In this document: one piece after another, positions 8,777-17,369 of the stretch
Layout: every line of letters begins with the position of its first letter
Numbering within the stretch: position 1 is the stretch's first letter
Source of the DNA: Mameliella sp. MMSF_3455
GTDB taxonomy: Bacteria; Pseudomonadota; Alphaproteobacteria; Rhodobacterales; Rhodobacteraceae
DNA length: 64,000 nt
Assembly: GCF_030733205.1 (NCBI RefSeq)
Contig: NZ_JASHJL010000017.1
Span: 1-64,000, forward strand
Reading direction: 5' to 3'
The notes under the pieces: generated by a model
Told to the model about the DNA's origin: nothing
The model's database searches: none
Seen by the model: only the letters and a program-made list of their open reading frames with translations
Program-made: the position numbers and the translations under genes

Positions 8777-9531
8777 TGCCCGAGATCAGGATCGAAAATC
8801 TCAGTCACACCTTCGGCAAGGGCGGCGCCAACGCCCTGACCGTTCTGGACAACATCAACCTTCAGTTCGAATCCGGCTCGTTCAATTCGATCATCGGAAC
8901 GTCGGGTTGCGGTAAGTCCACGCTGCTCAAAATGATGGCGGGCCTGTTCACCCCGTCGGACGGGCAGATGACATTGGACGGAAATGTGATCGAGGGCACC
9001 GACCGGCGCCGAGGCATGGTGTTCCAGCAGGACGCGGTCTTTCCCTGGATGACGGTGGCCCGCAATATCTCGTACGGGCCGCGTTTGCGTGGTGCGTCGA
9101 ACAAGGAACAGGCCGAGGTCGAGGCGAAATGGACCGAGATGGTGGGGCTGAAGGGGTTCGAGGACCGCTGGCCGCGTGAATTGTCCGGCGGCATGCGCAA
9201 GCGGGTCGATATCGGACGGGTCTATGCCAACGATCCCGACGTGTTGTTGATGGATGAGCCCTTTGGCGCGCTGGACGCCCAGACCAAGGAGCGGATGCAG
9301 TCCGACCTTCTGACCACCTGGCAGAAGTCCCGGAAGACCGTCGTTTTCGTCACCCATGACATCGAAGAGGCGATCTTTCTGTCCGACAAGATCATCGTCC
9401 TGTCGTCGCGCCCGGGCCGGGTGCATCACATCGAAGAGGTCAGCCTGCCGCGTCCACGCAATGACGAGATGCGGCTGACCGAAGAATTCCTCGACATCAA
9501 GCGCCGGCTCTGGGGCATGCTGGATCACTGA
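8776..9531 (+). CDS. ABC transporter ATPase, SsuB/TauB type
   Basis: A 251-residue ABC ATPase. Walker A is GTSGCGKST near residue 42, the signature is LSGGMRKRVDIGR, Walker B is VLLMDEPFGALD, and the switch His is in VTHDIEEA. The signature has MRKR rather than the common MQQR, which is also seen in the nitrate/sulfonate branch. The ATG at 8776 overlaps the permease stop; an upstream in-frame start lacks the family N terminus. Last gene of the importer operon, followed by a strong intrinsic terminator. Confidence 0.88.
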   Translation: MPEIRIENLSHTFGKGGANALTVLDNINLQFESGSFNSIIGTSGCGKSTLLKMMAGLFTPSDGQMTLDGNVIEGTDRRRGMVFQQDAVFPWMTVARNISYGPRLRGASNKEQAEVEAKWTEMVGLKGFEDRWPRELSGGMRKRVDIGRVYANDPDVLLMDEPFGALDAQTKERMQSDLLTTWQKSRKTVVFVTHDIEEAIFLSDKIIVLSSRPGRVHHIEEVSLPRPRNDEMRLTEEFLDIKRRLWGMLDH

Positions 9532-9568
9532 GGTTTCCTTTCCTCCCCGCCCGAAAGGGCACTTGTCA

Positions 9569-9601
9569 CCGCGCCGATCCCCGGATCGGCGCGGTTTTTT
9601 T
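9569..9601 (+). terminator. Intrinsic terminator of the ABC operon
   Basis: A 12-base-pair GC-rich stem (9569-9580 with 9583-9594) closed by a minimal loop and followed by seven T residues at 9595-9601, starting 37 bases after the ATPase stop. A textbook rho-independent terminator on the plus strand. Confidence 0.9.
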
Positions 9602-9763
9602 GGGGACGCCAAGGCGGCAAGATCCAGCGCGGCCCGATGGTGGATCGGGCACCCATTTGCTGGGGGCTTTTGTCGAATTGAGAGACGCGGCCGGGGCAGG
9701 GCGTGCACGGCCGGGCGATCCCGGCGGGGATGACAGGTCGATGGATTGTGGCGCCTTGCAAAG

Positions 9764-9793
9764 AAAAACGCCCCGGTTTCCCGGGGCGTTTTT
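9764..9793. terminator. Bidirectional intrinsic terminator
   Basis: A perfect 13-base inverted repeat (9764-9776 with 9781-9793; core CGCCCCGG/CCGGGGCG) flanked by AAAAA on the left and TTTTT on the right, so it can terminate in both directions. It lies just beyond the 3' end of the minus-strand transketolase operon, whose transcription it should end. Confidence 0.88.
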
Positions 9794-9815
9794 GTGGTCG
9801 GAATGTCCGGCCCGG

Positions 9816-10820
9816 TTATAGGGCCTCGGCCTTGACCAGCGAATGTACGTCATCCACGCGGGCTTCGGCCAGGTCGTCCTCGGTGATGCCGAAGTTCTGG
9901 CCCATCAGGTCTTCGATTCCACCGACCAGCGCCAGCGCGTCCAGCCCGTAGTACCGCATCAAATAGGCGCGCGAGCCGCCATGTGCATAGGTGTCCTTCA
10001 GTCCCAGCCGCACCAGCCGCTTGCCAACACCGGCATCGGCCATGGTCTCGGCCACCAGCGAGCCGACGCCGCCTTCGGTGACGTGGTTTTCCAGCGTGAC
10101 AACGCCGTGTTTGACCGAGCTAATGTGATCCAGCAGTTGCTTGTGATCGAAAGGCTTGATCGTGTGCAGGTGGATGTGCCGGATCGACAGGCCGGCATTG
10201 GTCAGGGCCGAGCGGGCGCGCATCGCCTCTTCGGTGCTGATGCCCGAGGAAACGACGAGGATGTCACTCCCTTCCGACAGTACCCGCATCTCGCCCACCT
10301 TGATCGGCGTGTCGAAGAGGCGTGGCACCGATCCGCGCAGCACCCGGCACCAGACCGGCCCGTCGATGCTGTCGGCGGCTTCGCAGATGCTTTCGACCTC
10401 GGTGGCGTCGCCGGTTTCGAGGATTGTCATGTTGGGGATCGAGCGCATGACCGAGATATCCTCGATCGACTGGTGCGTCATGCCGCCCGGCGTGGTCACC
10501 CCGGGCAGAAAACCCATCAGCCGGACCTTGCGACGGGGATAGGCGATCGACGCCATGAGCTGATCGTAGGGCCTGCGGTACATGAAGACGCCGAAGGTGT
10601 GAATGAAAGGCCGGAACCCGGCAAGGCCGAGGCCGCCGGCAAAGCTCAGCATGTTCTGTTCGGCCATGCCCAGCGACAGGAACTGATCCGGGTGCCGGTC
10701 GCGAAAACCGTCGATCTCGCACGAAGAGGTGAGATCGGCGGAGAGGCAGAGGATATCGGGCTTGCCGGCGGCGAATTTTTCGAAGGCCGAGGCGTAGGGG
10801 CGGGATACCATTTCAACCAT
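9816..10820 (-). CDS. Split transketolase, C-terminal (pyrimidine-binding) subunit
   Basis: A 334-residue protein equivalent to the C-terminal half of transketolase. The cofactor-activating Glu motif is MAEQNMLSFAGGLGLAG, followed by FIHTFGVFMYRRPYDQL. GGMTHQSIEDISVMRSIPNM is the conserved His/Gln loop, and VVSSGISTEEAMRAR belongs to the C-terminal transketolase domain. It starts 12 bases after the N-terminal subunit gene, so the two form an alpha2beta2-type ThDP enzyme that moves a two-carbon ketol unit between sugars. Split transketolases also occur in dedicated sugar pathways (for example apulose-4-phosphate or sulfofructose transketolases). With a kinase and class II aldolase opposite, a dedicated role is likely here. 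Confidence 0.87.
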   Translation of the reverse strand: MVEMVSRPYASAFEKFAAGKPDILCLSADLTSSCEIDGFRDRHPDQFLSLGMAEQNMLSFAGGLGLAGFRPFIHTFGVFMYRRPYDQLMASIAYPRRKVRLMGFLPGVTTPGGMTHQSIEDISVMRSIPNMTILETGDATEVESICEAADSIDGPVWCRVLRGSVPRLFDTPIKVGEMRVLSEGSDILVVSSGISTEEAMRARSALTNAGLSIRHIHLHTIKPFDHKQLLDHISSVKHGVVTLENHVTEGGVGSLVAETMADAGVGKRLVRLGLKDTYAHGGSRAYLMRYYGLDALALVGGIEDLMGQNFGITEDDLAEARVDDVHSLVKAEAL

Positions 10821-10832
10821 GTGCGGGTCTCC

Positions 10833-11759
10833 TCAATGGGCGTAATCGACAGGATCGACGCCCAGATCGGCGGCAATCGAGGTGTTGAAGCGGGCGCGTT
10901 CGTCCTCGGACTTGAACCGGACATAGTGCAGCCGGGGGAACCGTTCCTCGAGGATCGGCATGGTTTGATAGGGCGAGGTGCGCGCGAGGATGATCAGCGG
11001 TTTGCCTTCATGCGGTTCGTTCACCGCGTCGCGCATGGCGCCCACGTCGTGGCCGTCGATCTCGACGCAGGCGGCGCCGAACTCGATGAATTTGCGGCGG
11101 ATGTCGCCCACTTCCATCACGCTGTCCATCGCGCCATCGCATTGCTGGTCGTTGACGTCCATGATGGCGCAGAGGTTGTCGATGCCGTGGAACCGCGCCG
11201 CCTGGACCGCTTCCCAGGTCTGGCCTTCCTGAACCTCGCCGTCGGACATGAAGACCCAGGTCCGGCCCGGCTCACCGCGCAGTTTTCGGCCATAGGCAAG
11301 GCCCGCCCCGGTCGAGAGGCCGATGCCCAGGGTGCCGTTGTGCACCTCCATGCCCGGCGAATGTTCTGCCCCGATCATCTCGACCGAGGAGCCATCCTTG
11401 TTGAACATTTCCAGCCCTTCGGGCGCCATTCGGCCGACCTCGATCAGCGTGGCATAGGCCACCAGCGCGTAATGCGCGGGCGCAATGAACAGCCGGTCGA
11501 ACTCTGGCGCGGCGGGGCCGTTGTACCCGGCGCCAGTGTGGTAATCGGGGTTGGAGGGGGAGGGGACGCCGCCAAACGGCTTGGGGATCATCGGCAGGGT
11601 CGGTGCGCCCAGCTTCAATTCCTCATTGTAGAGCCACGCCAGCTGCTCGGCGGCAGAACAGGCCTGGCTCAGGTAACCGCCGTTGTTCCGGATCGTATGT
11701 TCGAAAACGCGGCGCCGAATCCCCAGCGCGACGTCTTCGGTGGTTCTTTCGTTTTGCAT
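10833..11759 (-). CDS. Split transketolase, N-terminal (diphosphate-binding) subunit
   Basis: A 308-residue protein equivalent to the N-terminal half of transketolase. The ThDP diphosphate/metal motif is visible as VFMSDGEVQEGQTWEAVQAA followed by LCAIMDVNDQQ; the usual first Gly of G-D-G is replaced by Ser. HNGTLGIGLSTGAGLAYG is the conserved substrate/cofactor loop. It is the first gene of a two-gene minus-strand operon whose promoter region is shared, back to back, with the molybdoenzyme operon. The paired subunit is downstream. Which phosphorylated ketose is cleaved is unknown. Confidence 0.87.
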   Translation of the reverse strand: MQNERTTEDVALGIRRRVFEHTIRNNGGYLSQACSAAEQLAWLYNEELKLGAPTLPMIPKPFGGVPSPSNPDYHTGAGYNGPAAPEFDRLFIAPAHYALVAYATLIEVGRMAPEGLEMFNKDGSSVEMIGAEHSPGMEVHNGTLGIGLSTGAGLAYGRKLRGEPGRTWVFMSDGEVQEGQTWEAVQAARFHGIDNLCAIMDVNDQQCDGAMDSVMEVGDIRRKFIEFGAACVEIDGHDVGAMRDAVNEPHEGKPLIILARTSPYQTMPILEERFPRLHYVRFKSEDERARFNTSIAADLGVDPVDYAH

Positions 11760-11779
11760 GGCTTCCTCTCGATTGGATC

Positions 11780-11817
11780 TTTACAAAAGTCACTAAATCG
11801 ATCATATGTAAAAGTCA
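11780..11817. promoter_or_regulatory. Bipartite operator-like element, divergent promoter region
   Basis: The left part TTTACAAAAGTCAC (11780-11793) and the right part TCATATGTAAAA (11802-11813) match the element at 20997-21030 in the same register: 23 of 34 positions agree, concentrated in the outer blocks. TTTACA and TGTAAA form an inverted pair 22 bases apart, a spacing suitable for a tetrameric SorC-type regulator. It sits between the divergent transketolase and molybdoenzyme starts, so one site could control both. Confidence 0.6.
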
Positions 11818-11849
11818 AGCGCCACGGCCTGCGCGGGAAGGGAGGGATG

Positions 11850-14123
11850 ATGAAATACACCGCAGCACATTGGGGGGCATATCGGATCGAGAGCGACACA
11901 CTGCGCCCGGTCGAGGATGACCCGCATCCGTCGCGCATTGGCCGTGGTTGGCTGTCTGCAGCCCGGGACGAGAACAGTCGCATCCTTGCGCCGATGGTGC
12001 GCGAAGGCTGGCTTGACGGGGACGGCGGCGCCAACCGGGGGCGCGATGGCTATCGCGAGATGACCTGGGCGCAGGCCACCGCGTTGGTCGCGCGCGAGAT
12101 CAGGTCCGTGCGCAAGGTGTACGGCAACCGGGCGATTTTTGGCGGTTCCTATGGCTGGGCCAGCGCCGGACGGTTTCATCATGCCCAAAGTCAGATGCGG
12201 CGGTTCCTGAACCTTGTGGGGGGCTGTGTGGCCAGCCACGAGACCTATTCCCATGCCGCTGCAGAGGTGCTGTTTCCTCATGTGCTTGGTCTCAGCAATC
12301 GCGGCATGTTCGACGCGATGACCAGTCTGAGCCTCGTCGGGGAGCATTGCGATGTGTTGCTGGCGCTTGGCGGGATTTCAGAACGGACAGCGCAGATTTC
12401 CTCGTCCGGCGTGACCCGCCACGACATTGGCGCGCCGCTGCAGCGAATGCGGGACCGGGGCGGGCGGATCATCAATGTCTCGCCGCGCGGCACGGATCTG
12501 CCCGGAGCGGAGTGGCTGTCGATCCGGCCCGGCACCGATGCGGCCTTTCTGCTGGCGCTGTCCTACGAGGTGGTCAAGGCCGGGCGCGCGGATGAGGATT
12601 TCCTTTCCACCCGCACCAGCGGCTGGCCGGAATGGCGCGCTTACCTGATGGGCGAGACGGACGGCGAGGCGAAGAGCGCCGATTGGGCCGCGCCTCTCTG
12701 TGACATTGCCGCCGATGAAATCCGCGCGCTGGCGTTGGTGCTGGCCGACAACCGCAGCATGGTGGCGCTGAACTGGGGCCTGCAACGGGCCGATCACGGG
12801 GAACAGGTGATCTGGGCCGCGCTGGGGCTGGCCTCGATCCTCGGTCAGATCGGCCAGCCCGGCACGGGGTTCGGGTTTGGCTATGGCTCGACCACGCCGG
12901 TGGGGCGCCCGATCCGCTGGATCGGCTGGCCCTCGGTGTCGCAGGGGCAGAACCCGGTGAAGGACGCCATTCCCGTGGCGCGGCTGGCCGACATGCTGCT
13001 GAACCCGGGGCATCCCTATCGTTACGACGGAGAGACACGGGTCTATCCCGATATTCGTCTGGTCTATTGGTGCGGCGGAAATCCGTTCCACCACCATCAA
13101 GACCTCAACCGGTTGGAGCAGGCCTGGACCCGGCCCGAGACGGTAATCGTGCAGGATCACAGCTGGACCGCAACCGCGCGGCGGGCCGATATCGTGCTGC
13201 CGGCGACGACGCCGTTCGAACGCGAAGACATGATGATCAACCGGCGCGATCCGTCTCTGTTCTACATGTCAAAAATGCACGAGCCGATGGGGCAGGCGCT
13301 GGACGATCACGAGATTTTCCGCAGGCTGGCCCGGCATCTGGGTGTAGAAGACGCCTTTACCGAGGGGCGCGACACCGAAGACTGGCTGCGCCACCTCTGG
13401 GCGCGCGCGCAAGGCGTGGCGCAGGAAAACGGGTTCTCGCTGCCGGACTTCGAGACCTTCCGCGAGAAAGGGCGTTTTGACGTGCCGGATGCCTTCGAGG
13501 AAAAGGTGGCGCTGCAGAAATTTGTGGCCGATCCCGTGGCCAACCCGCTGTCGACCGAAAGCGGGCGGATCACGCTCGGCAACCGGACGATTGCCGAATT
13601 CGGGCTGGAGGATTGTCCGGGGCATCCCTCGTGGCTGACACCCGTCGAAAGCCTGCTGCACGCGGCCGAGGATGAGCTGCACCTGATTTCAGGTCAGCCC
13701 GACACGCGCCTGCACGCGCAGAACGACCGCGGCAGCGAGGCGCAGGCCGACAAGGTTCAGGGCCGCGAACCGGCCAGTCTGCACCCGGATACCGCCGCGC
13801 GCTTCGGGTTGCAGGAGGGCGACGTGATCCGGATCTACAATGCGCGCGGGGCCTGTCTGGCCGGTTTGCGGCTGGACCCGTTGCTGCGGCCGGATTGTAT
13901 CGCGCTGGCGACCGGTGCCTGGTTCGATCCGCAGGAAGTGGCGGGCGAGAGGCTTGAGGTGCATGGCAACCCCAATGTGCTGACCCTCGACAAGGGGTGT
14001 TCGGAGTTGAGCCAGGGCAATTGTGCCCATACCGCGCTGGTGCGTGTCGCGAAATGGACGGCGCCATTGCCGCCCCTGAGCGTGGATCGCCCGCCCAGGA
14101 TCACGCCGGTGCAACCGAAATGA
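11850..14123 (+). CDS. Cytosolic BisC/TMAO-reductase-like molybdopterin oxidoreductase
   Basis: A 757-residue bis-MGD molybdenum enzyme of the DMSO reductase/BisC/TorA type. It has no signal peptide and no N-terminal iron-sulfur cysteines, like cytosolic biotin sulfoxide reductase. Near residue 100 it has GGSYGWASAGRFHHAQ; Tyr101 and Trp103 align with the active-site Tyr/Trp pair of DMSO reductase. Ser134 in TYSHAAAEVLFPHV occupies the position of the Mo-ligand Ser, at the same 13-residue offset. VYWCGGNPFHHHQDLNRL and the C-terminal GNPNVLTLDKGCSELSQGNC are cofactor-binding regions. I chose the ATG at 11850; an adjacent ATG at 11847 sits too close to the GGGAGG site. It leads a six-gene sugar-type operon, an unusual context. 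The substrate (an S- or N-oxide, or a hydroxylated compound) is unknown. Confidence 0.82.
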   Translation: MKYTAAHWGAYRIESDTLRPVEDDPHPSRIGRGWLSAARDENSRILAPMVREGWLDGDGGANRGRDGYREMTWAQATALVAREIRSVRKVYGNRAIFGGSYGWASAGRFHHAQSQMRRFLNLVGGCVASHETYSHAAAEVLFPHVLGLSNRGMFDAMTSLSLVGEHCDVLLALGGISERTAQISSSGVTRHDIGAPLQRMRDRGGRIINVSPRGTDLPGAEWLSIRPGTDAAFLLALSYEVVKAGRADEDFLSTRTSGWPEWRAYLMGETDGEAKSADWAAPLCDIAADEIRALALVLADNRSMVALNWGLQRADHGEQVIWAALGLASILGQIGQPGTGFGFGYGSTTPVGRPIRWIGWPSVSQGQNPVKDAIPVARLADMLLNPGHPYRYDGETRVYPDIRLVYWCGGNPFHHHQDLNRLEQAWTRPETVIVQDHSWTATARRADIVLPATTPFEREDMMINRRDPSLFYMSKMHEPMGQALDDHEIFRRLARHLGVEDAFTEGRDTEDWLRHLWARAQGVAQENGFSLPDFETFREKGRFDVPDAFEEKVALQKFVADPVANPLSTESGRITLGNRTIAEFGLEDCPGHPSWLTPVESLLHAAEDELHLISGQPDTRLHAQNDRGSEAQADKVQGREPASLHPDTAARFGLQEGDVIRIYNARGACLAGLRLDPLLRPDCIALATGAWFDPQEVAGERLEVHGNPNVLTLDKGCSELSQGNCAHTALVRVAKWTAPLPPLSVDRPPRITPVQPK

Positions 14124-14134
14124 AGGAGGCCGCT

Positions 14135-15646
14135 TTGACGAAACTCTGGCTTGGGCTGGATGTCGGCACCACTGCCGTGAAGGCCGCCGCCTACCGCCCC
14201 GATGGCACACAGGTCGCGCAGGCCGATGCGCCCAGCAAGGTGATTCAGGTCCCCGGCGGCGGTAGCGAACAGGACATGGATCAGGTCTGGGAGACCGTGG
14301 TGGCGGTGTTGTCGGACCTCGTGGCTCAATGCGACGGCGCAGAGTTCCGGTCTCTGGGCATCGCCGCGCAGGGCGACGGGCTGTGGTGTGTGACCGGGGA
14401 GGGCCGACCGGCGGGGCCGGCGATGCTGTGGAACGACACGCGCACCGCAGATGACCTTGCCGAACTCGAAGAGGCCGGCGCGACCGGTCTGATTGGACGC
14501 GGCTGTCATACCTCGCTCTGGTCCGGCACGTCGGGGATGCTCTGGCGCTGGGTCCGACAGAACCGTCCCGAGATGGCGGCGCAGACCGCGCATGTGATGA
14601 CCTGCGTCGACTGGATCGGGCTGAACCTGACCGGGGCGCTGGCCACGGATTTCTCGGACGCGACGATCCCGTTTCTGGACATAGCCAGCCGCGCGTATGC
14701 GGCCGCGCAACTGGAGGCGCTGGATTGCGCCGACCTGGCCGACAAGCTGATCGCGCCGCAAAGCGCCGACAGCGCGCTTGGGCAAGTGTCGGCAAGAGCG
14801 GCCAAGGCGACCGGCCTGCCCGAGGGGCTCCCGGTCTCGGTCGGCACGCTGGACCTATCGGCGATGATCGTCGGCATGGGGCTGCACCGAGCGGGTGAGA
14901 CGATGATGATCATGGGCACTACCGCCGTGGTCAATATCCTGACCGATCGGATCACCCCGACGGAGGCACCGGTTGGCGCAAGCTGCCTGCATCCGACCGC
15001 GCCCGTCACCATCCGCGTTCTTGCCCCCACAACCGGTGCAGCCGCCTTTGACTGGTTCGCGGCGCTGCACCCCAAAAGCCTTGGCGGCGCCTCTGCCGGA
15101 GAGGTGGCGCAGCGAATGAACACGCTGGTCGAACAGGTGCCGCCGGGGGCGGGAGGCGTGACCTTCCTGCCCTATCTCAACGGCGAACGTGCGCCTTTCG
15201 TGGCACCCAACCTGCGGGCGGCCTTTCACGGGCTGTCCTCGACCACGACCACCGGAGAGATGGGCCGGGCGGTCATGGAGGGCGCGGCATTGAGCCTAAG
15301 GCATTGTTTCGAGGAGGAAACCGGCCTGCCGACCGCCCCTGTTCAGCTGACAGGAGGCGGGTCGAAGAACCCGGTCTGGTGTCAGATCATCGCCGATGTG
15401 GTTGGCCAGCCGGTGCTGGTCAGCTCGGCTTCGGATCATGGGCTGTGGGGGGCGGCGGCACTGGGGGCCTCTGCCTCTGGCCTGGGCGAGGCCGTCGAAC
15501 TGGCCCGGCGCGACGAGGCGCTACAGCGTTACGACCCGGAAAACCACGCCGCCTACACCCCCGTCTACCGGCGCTATGCCGCCATTTCACGCCATCACCG
15601 CGCCTTGCAGGCCGAACTCAATTCCTTGCGGGAGACCAGACTATGA
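14135..15646 (+). CDS. FGGY-family carbohydrate kinase
   Basis: A 503-residue sugar/polyol kinase of the FGGY family (xylulokinase, erythritol and glycerol kinase relatives). The N-terminal phosphate loop is LGLDVGTTAVKAAAY. The second ATP-binding region is MIMGTTAVVN, and LTGGGSKNPVWCQIIADVVG is the C-terminal adenosine/FGGY signature. Start: a TTG at 14135 follows a perfect AAGGAGG site by five bases. An ATG at 14120 overlapping the previous stop is possible, but that same AAGGAGG would then lie inside codons 2-4. The stop overlaps the dehydrogenase start (ATGA). It probably phosphorylates the desulfated sugar or ketose before transketolase or aldolase cleavage. Confidence 0.86.
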   Translation: MTKLWLGLDVGTTAVKAAAYRPDGTQVAQADAPSKVIQVPGGGSEQDMDQVWETVVAVLSDLVAQCDGAEFRSLGIAAQGDGLWCVTGEGRPAGPAMLWNDTRTADDLAELEEAGATGLIGRGCHTSLWSGTSGMLWRWVRQNRPEMAAQTAHVMTCVDWIGLNLTGALATDFSDATIPFLDIASRAYAAAQLEALDCADLADKLIAPQSADSALGQVSARAAKATGLPEGLPVSVGTLDLSAMIVGMGLHRAGETMMIMGTTAVVNILTDRITPTEAPVGASCLHPTAPVTIRVLAPTTGAAAFDWFAALHPKSLGGASAGEVAQRMNTLVEQVPPGAGGVTFLPYLNGERAPFVAPNLRAAFHGLSSTTTTGEMGRAVMEGAALSLRHCFEEETGLPTAPVQLTGGGSKNPVWCQIIADVVGQPVLVSSASDHGLWGAAALGASASGLGEAVELARRDEALQRYDPENHAAYTPVYRRYAAISRHHRALQAELNSLRETRL

Positions 15647-16704
15647 CCAACATGATGACTGCCGCCGTGCAGTATGCGATCGACGACATCCGCATCGAGG
15701 ATCGGCCCGTCCCCGAGATCGGCCCCGGCGAACTGCTGCTCAAGACGCTGGCATGCGGATTGTGTGGCGGCGAGACCATGGCCTGGTACAAGACCGAGCC
15801 CAAGGTGCTGGGGCATGAGCCGGTGGGTGAGGTTGTCGAGGTCGGTGCCGGGGTGACCGATTACAAGATCGGCGACCGGGTCTTTGTCAATCACCACGTC
15901 GGGCGGGTCAATTCGCACCTGTCGCGGCGCGGCCATTTCACCCGCGATCCGTTCTACAAGTCGATGAAACTCGATCCCGGCGGGGTCTGCGACTACTACC
16001 GGGTGACTGCACAGCACCTGGCGATGGATGCACACAAACTGCCGGATTCGATTTCCACAGAGGCGGCGGTGACCATCGAGCCATGGTCCTGCGTGCTGTC
16101 GGGGTTGAAGGTCTGCAACATCCAGCCCGGCGATACCGTCGCCGTTGTGGGGGCGGGTTTCATGGGGCAGGGGTTTGTCCACCTCGCGCCGCTCTTTGGT
16201 GCGGGCAAGGTGGTGGCTCTGGACTTTTCCGACTGGCGGCTGGCCCGCGCGCGTGAATTCGGTGCGACCCACACCATCAACCCCAAGAACGAAGACGCGG
16301 TCGAGGCGATGCGCGCGCTCAACAATGGGCGACTGGCCGATACGGTGATCGTCATCGCGCCCTTTGCGCCCGCATGGGATCAGGCCTTGGCCCTGACCGA
16401 GGTGGGCGGCTGTCTGCATCTTGGCGCGCCGATGCCGCCGGGCGAAACCTGGGCGCGCGACGGCAATGCCGCCTATTTCGACCAGATCACCGTCACCTCG
16501 CGCTATTCTTCGGACCACACTGACACCTACAGCTATATCCGCCTGCTGGAGGCGGGGCGGATTAATGCAGAGGCGGCGATTTCCCATCGTTTCGACATCG
16601 CCGATACGCCCGAGGCGTTCCGGATGCTGGTAGAGGCGGAAAAGAGTCTCAAGATCGTTGTCTATCCACACGGCATCCCCGCCGCCAAGCAGGAGGCCGC
16701 GTGA
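15643..16704 (+). CDS. Zinc-dependent medium-chain alcohol dehydrogenase
   Basis: A 353-residue MDR-family dehydrogenase, cytosolic and NAD(P)-dependent. The catalytic zinc ligands are visible as Cys in LACGLCGGETMAW and His-Glu in LGHEPVGEVVEVGAG. The Rossmann motif is VAVVGAGFMGQGFVHLAPLF. The four-cysteine structural zinc lobe is absent; that region reads NHHVGRVNSHLSRRGHF instead, as in some sugar and polyol dehydrogenases. The ATG overlaps the kinase stop by four bases. Polyol oxidation to a ketose, or aldehyde reduction, is the expected role; sorbitol-, erythritol- or threonine-dehydrogenase-like substrates cannot be separated from sequence alone. Confidence 0.84.
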   Translation: MTNMMTAAVQYAIDDIRIEDRPVPEIGPGELLLKTLACGLCGGETMAWYKTEPKVLGHEPVGEVVEVGAGVTDYKIGDRVFVNHHVGRVNSHLSRRGHFTRDPFYKSMKLDPGGVCDYYRVTAQHLAMDAHKLPDSISTEAAVTIEPWSCVLSGLKVCNIQPGDTVAVVGAGFMGQGFVHLAPLFGAGKVVALDFSDWRLARAREFGATHTINPKNEDAVEAMRALNNGRLADTVIVIAPFAPAWDQALALTEVGGCLHLGAPMPPGETWARDGNAAYFDQITVTSRYSSDHTDTYSYIRLLEAGRINAEAAISHRFDIADTPEAFRMLVEAEKSLKIVVYPHGIPAAKQEAA

Positions 16705-17369
16705 TGCTTGAAGCGCTGAAGGAAGAGGTCTGCGAACAGAACCATGAATTGCCGCGCAACGGACTGGTGGTGGGTTCCGGCGGCAATGTCTCGGGTCGGG
16801 ACCCCGAGAGCGGGCTGGTGGTGATCAAGCCTTCGGGCGTCAAATTCGCCAAGCTGACCCCGGAAACGATGGTGGTGGTCGATCTTGACGGCAAGGTGGT
16901 CGAGGGCGAGATGAAGCCTTCGGTCGATACCGGCATTCACCTGTATGTATATCGCCACAGGTCGGATGTGAACGGCATGTGCCACACTCATTCTCCCTAC
17001 GCATCGAGCTTTGCGGCGCGGGGGGAGCGGATTCCGGCGGTGCTGACACCGATCACCCATATCCTGGGTCGTGACGTGCCCTGTTCGCGCTATGCGACGC
17101 CGGGCGAGGTTGATACGGGCGAGGCGATCCTAGAGGCGGCCGACGGTGGCATGGCCGCACTGGTCAAGGCGCACGGGGTTTTTACCATGGGCAAATCCGC
17201 GAGTGAGGCAACATCCGTGGCGATGTACCTTGAAGAGGCCGCGATGACCACGCATCTGGCCATGTTGCGCGGTCCGGTCGAGGAACTGCCGCAGGATGAG
17301 ATCGACCGCTGCTATGCCTGGTTCCGGCAGAACTATGGTCAAGCGGGGGCAAAGAAGGTAAACGCTTGA
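16704..17369 (+). CDS. Class II (zinc) aldolase / epimerase, AraD-FucA family
   Basis: A 221-residue enzyme of the L-fuculose-1-phosphate aldolase / L-ribulose-5-phosphate 4-epimerase family. The zinc-binding pair is in MCHTHSPYASSFAARG and the third His is in VKAHGVFTMG; the N-terminal phosphate-binding pattern is GNVSGRDPESG. The ATG at 16704 shares a base with the preceding stop (TGATG) and lies seven bases after AGGAGG; a GTG at 16701 is the alternative. Likely splits a phosphorylated ketose or sugar acid into dihydroxyacetone phosphate or pyruvate plus an aldehyde; the exact substrate is not assignable. Confidence 0.84.
   Translation: MLEALKEEVCEQNHELPRNGLVVGSGGNVSGRDPESGLVVIKPSGVKFAKLTPETMVVVDLDGKVVEGEMKPSVDTGIHLYVYRHRSDVNGMCHTHSPYASSFAARGERIPAVLTPITHILGRDVPCSRYATPGEVDTGEAILEAADGGMAALVKAHGVFTMGKSASEATSVAMYLEEAAMTTHLAMLRGPVEELPQDEIDRCYAWFRQNYGQAGAKKVNA

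Noticed and set aside
6960-9531. Calling the importer ssuABC or tauABC
   Set aside because: The group binds many small anions and no sulfonate-specific enzyme (SsuD or TauD) is adjacent; the nearest TauD-type gene is 34 kb away in another operon.
9816-11759. Transketolase broken by a frameshift into two pieces
   Set aside because: The two genes have separate starts with a 12-base gap and the natural domain boundary, matching known two-subunit transketolases.
9843-11846. Extension of the molybdoenzyme frame upstream to give a 1426-residue protein
   Set aside because: The extra part is antisense to both transketolase genes. The true start at 11850 has a GGGAGG site and gives the family N terminus.
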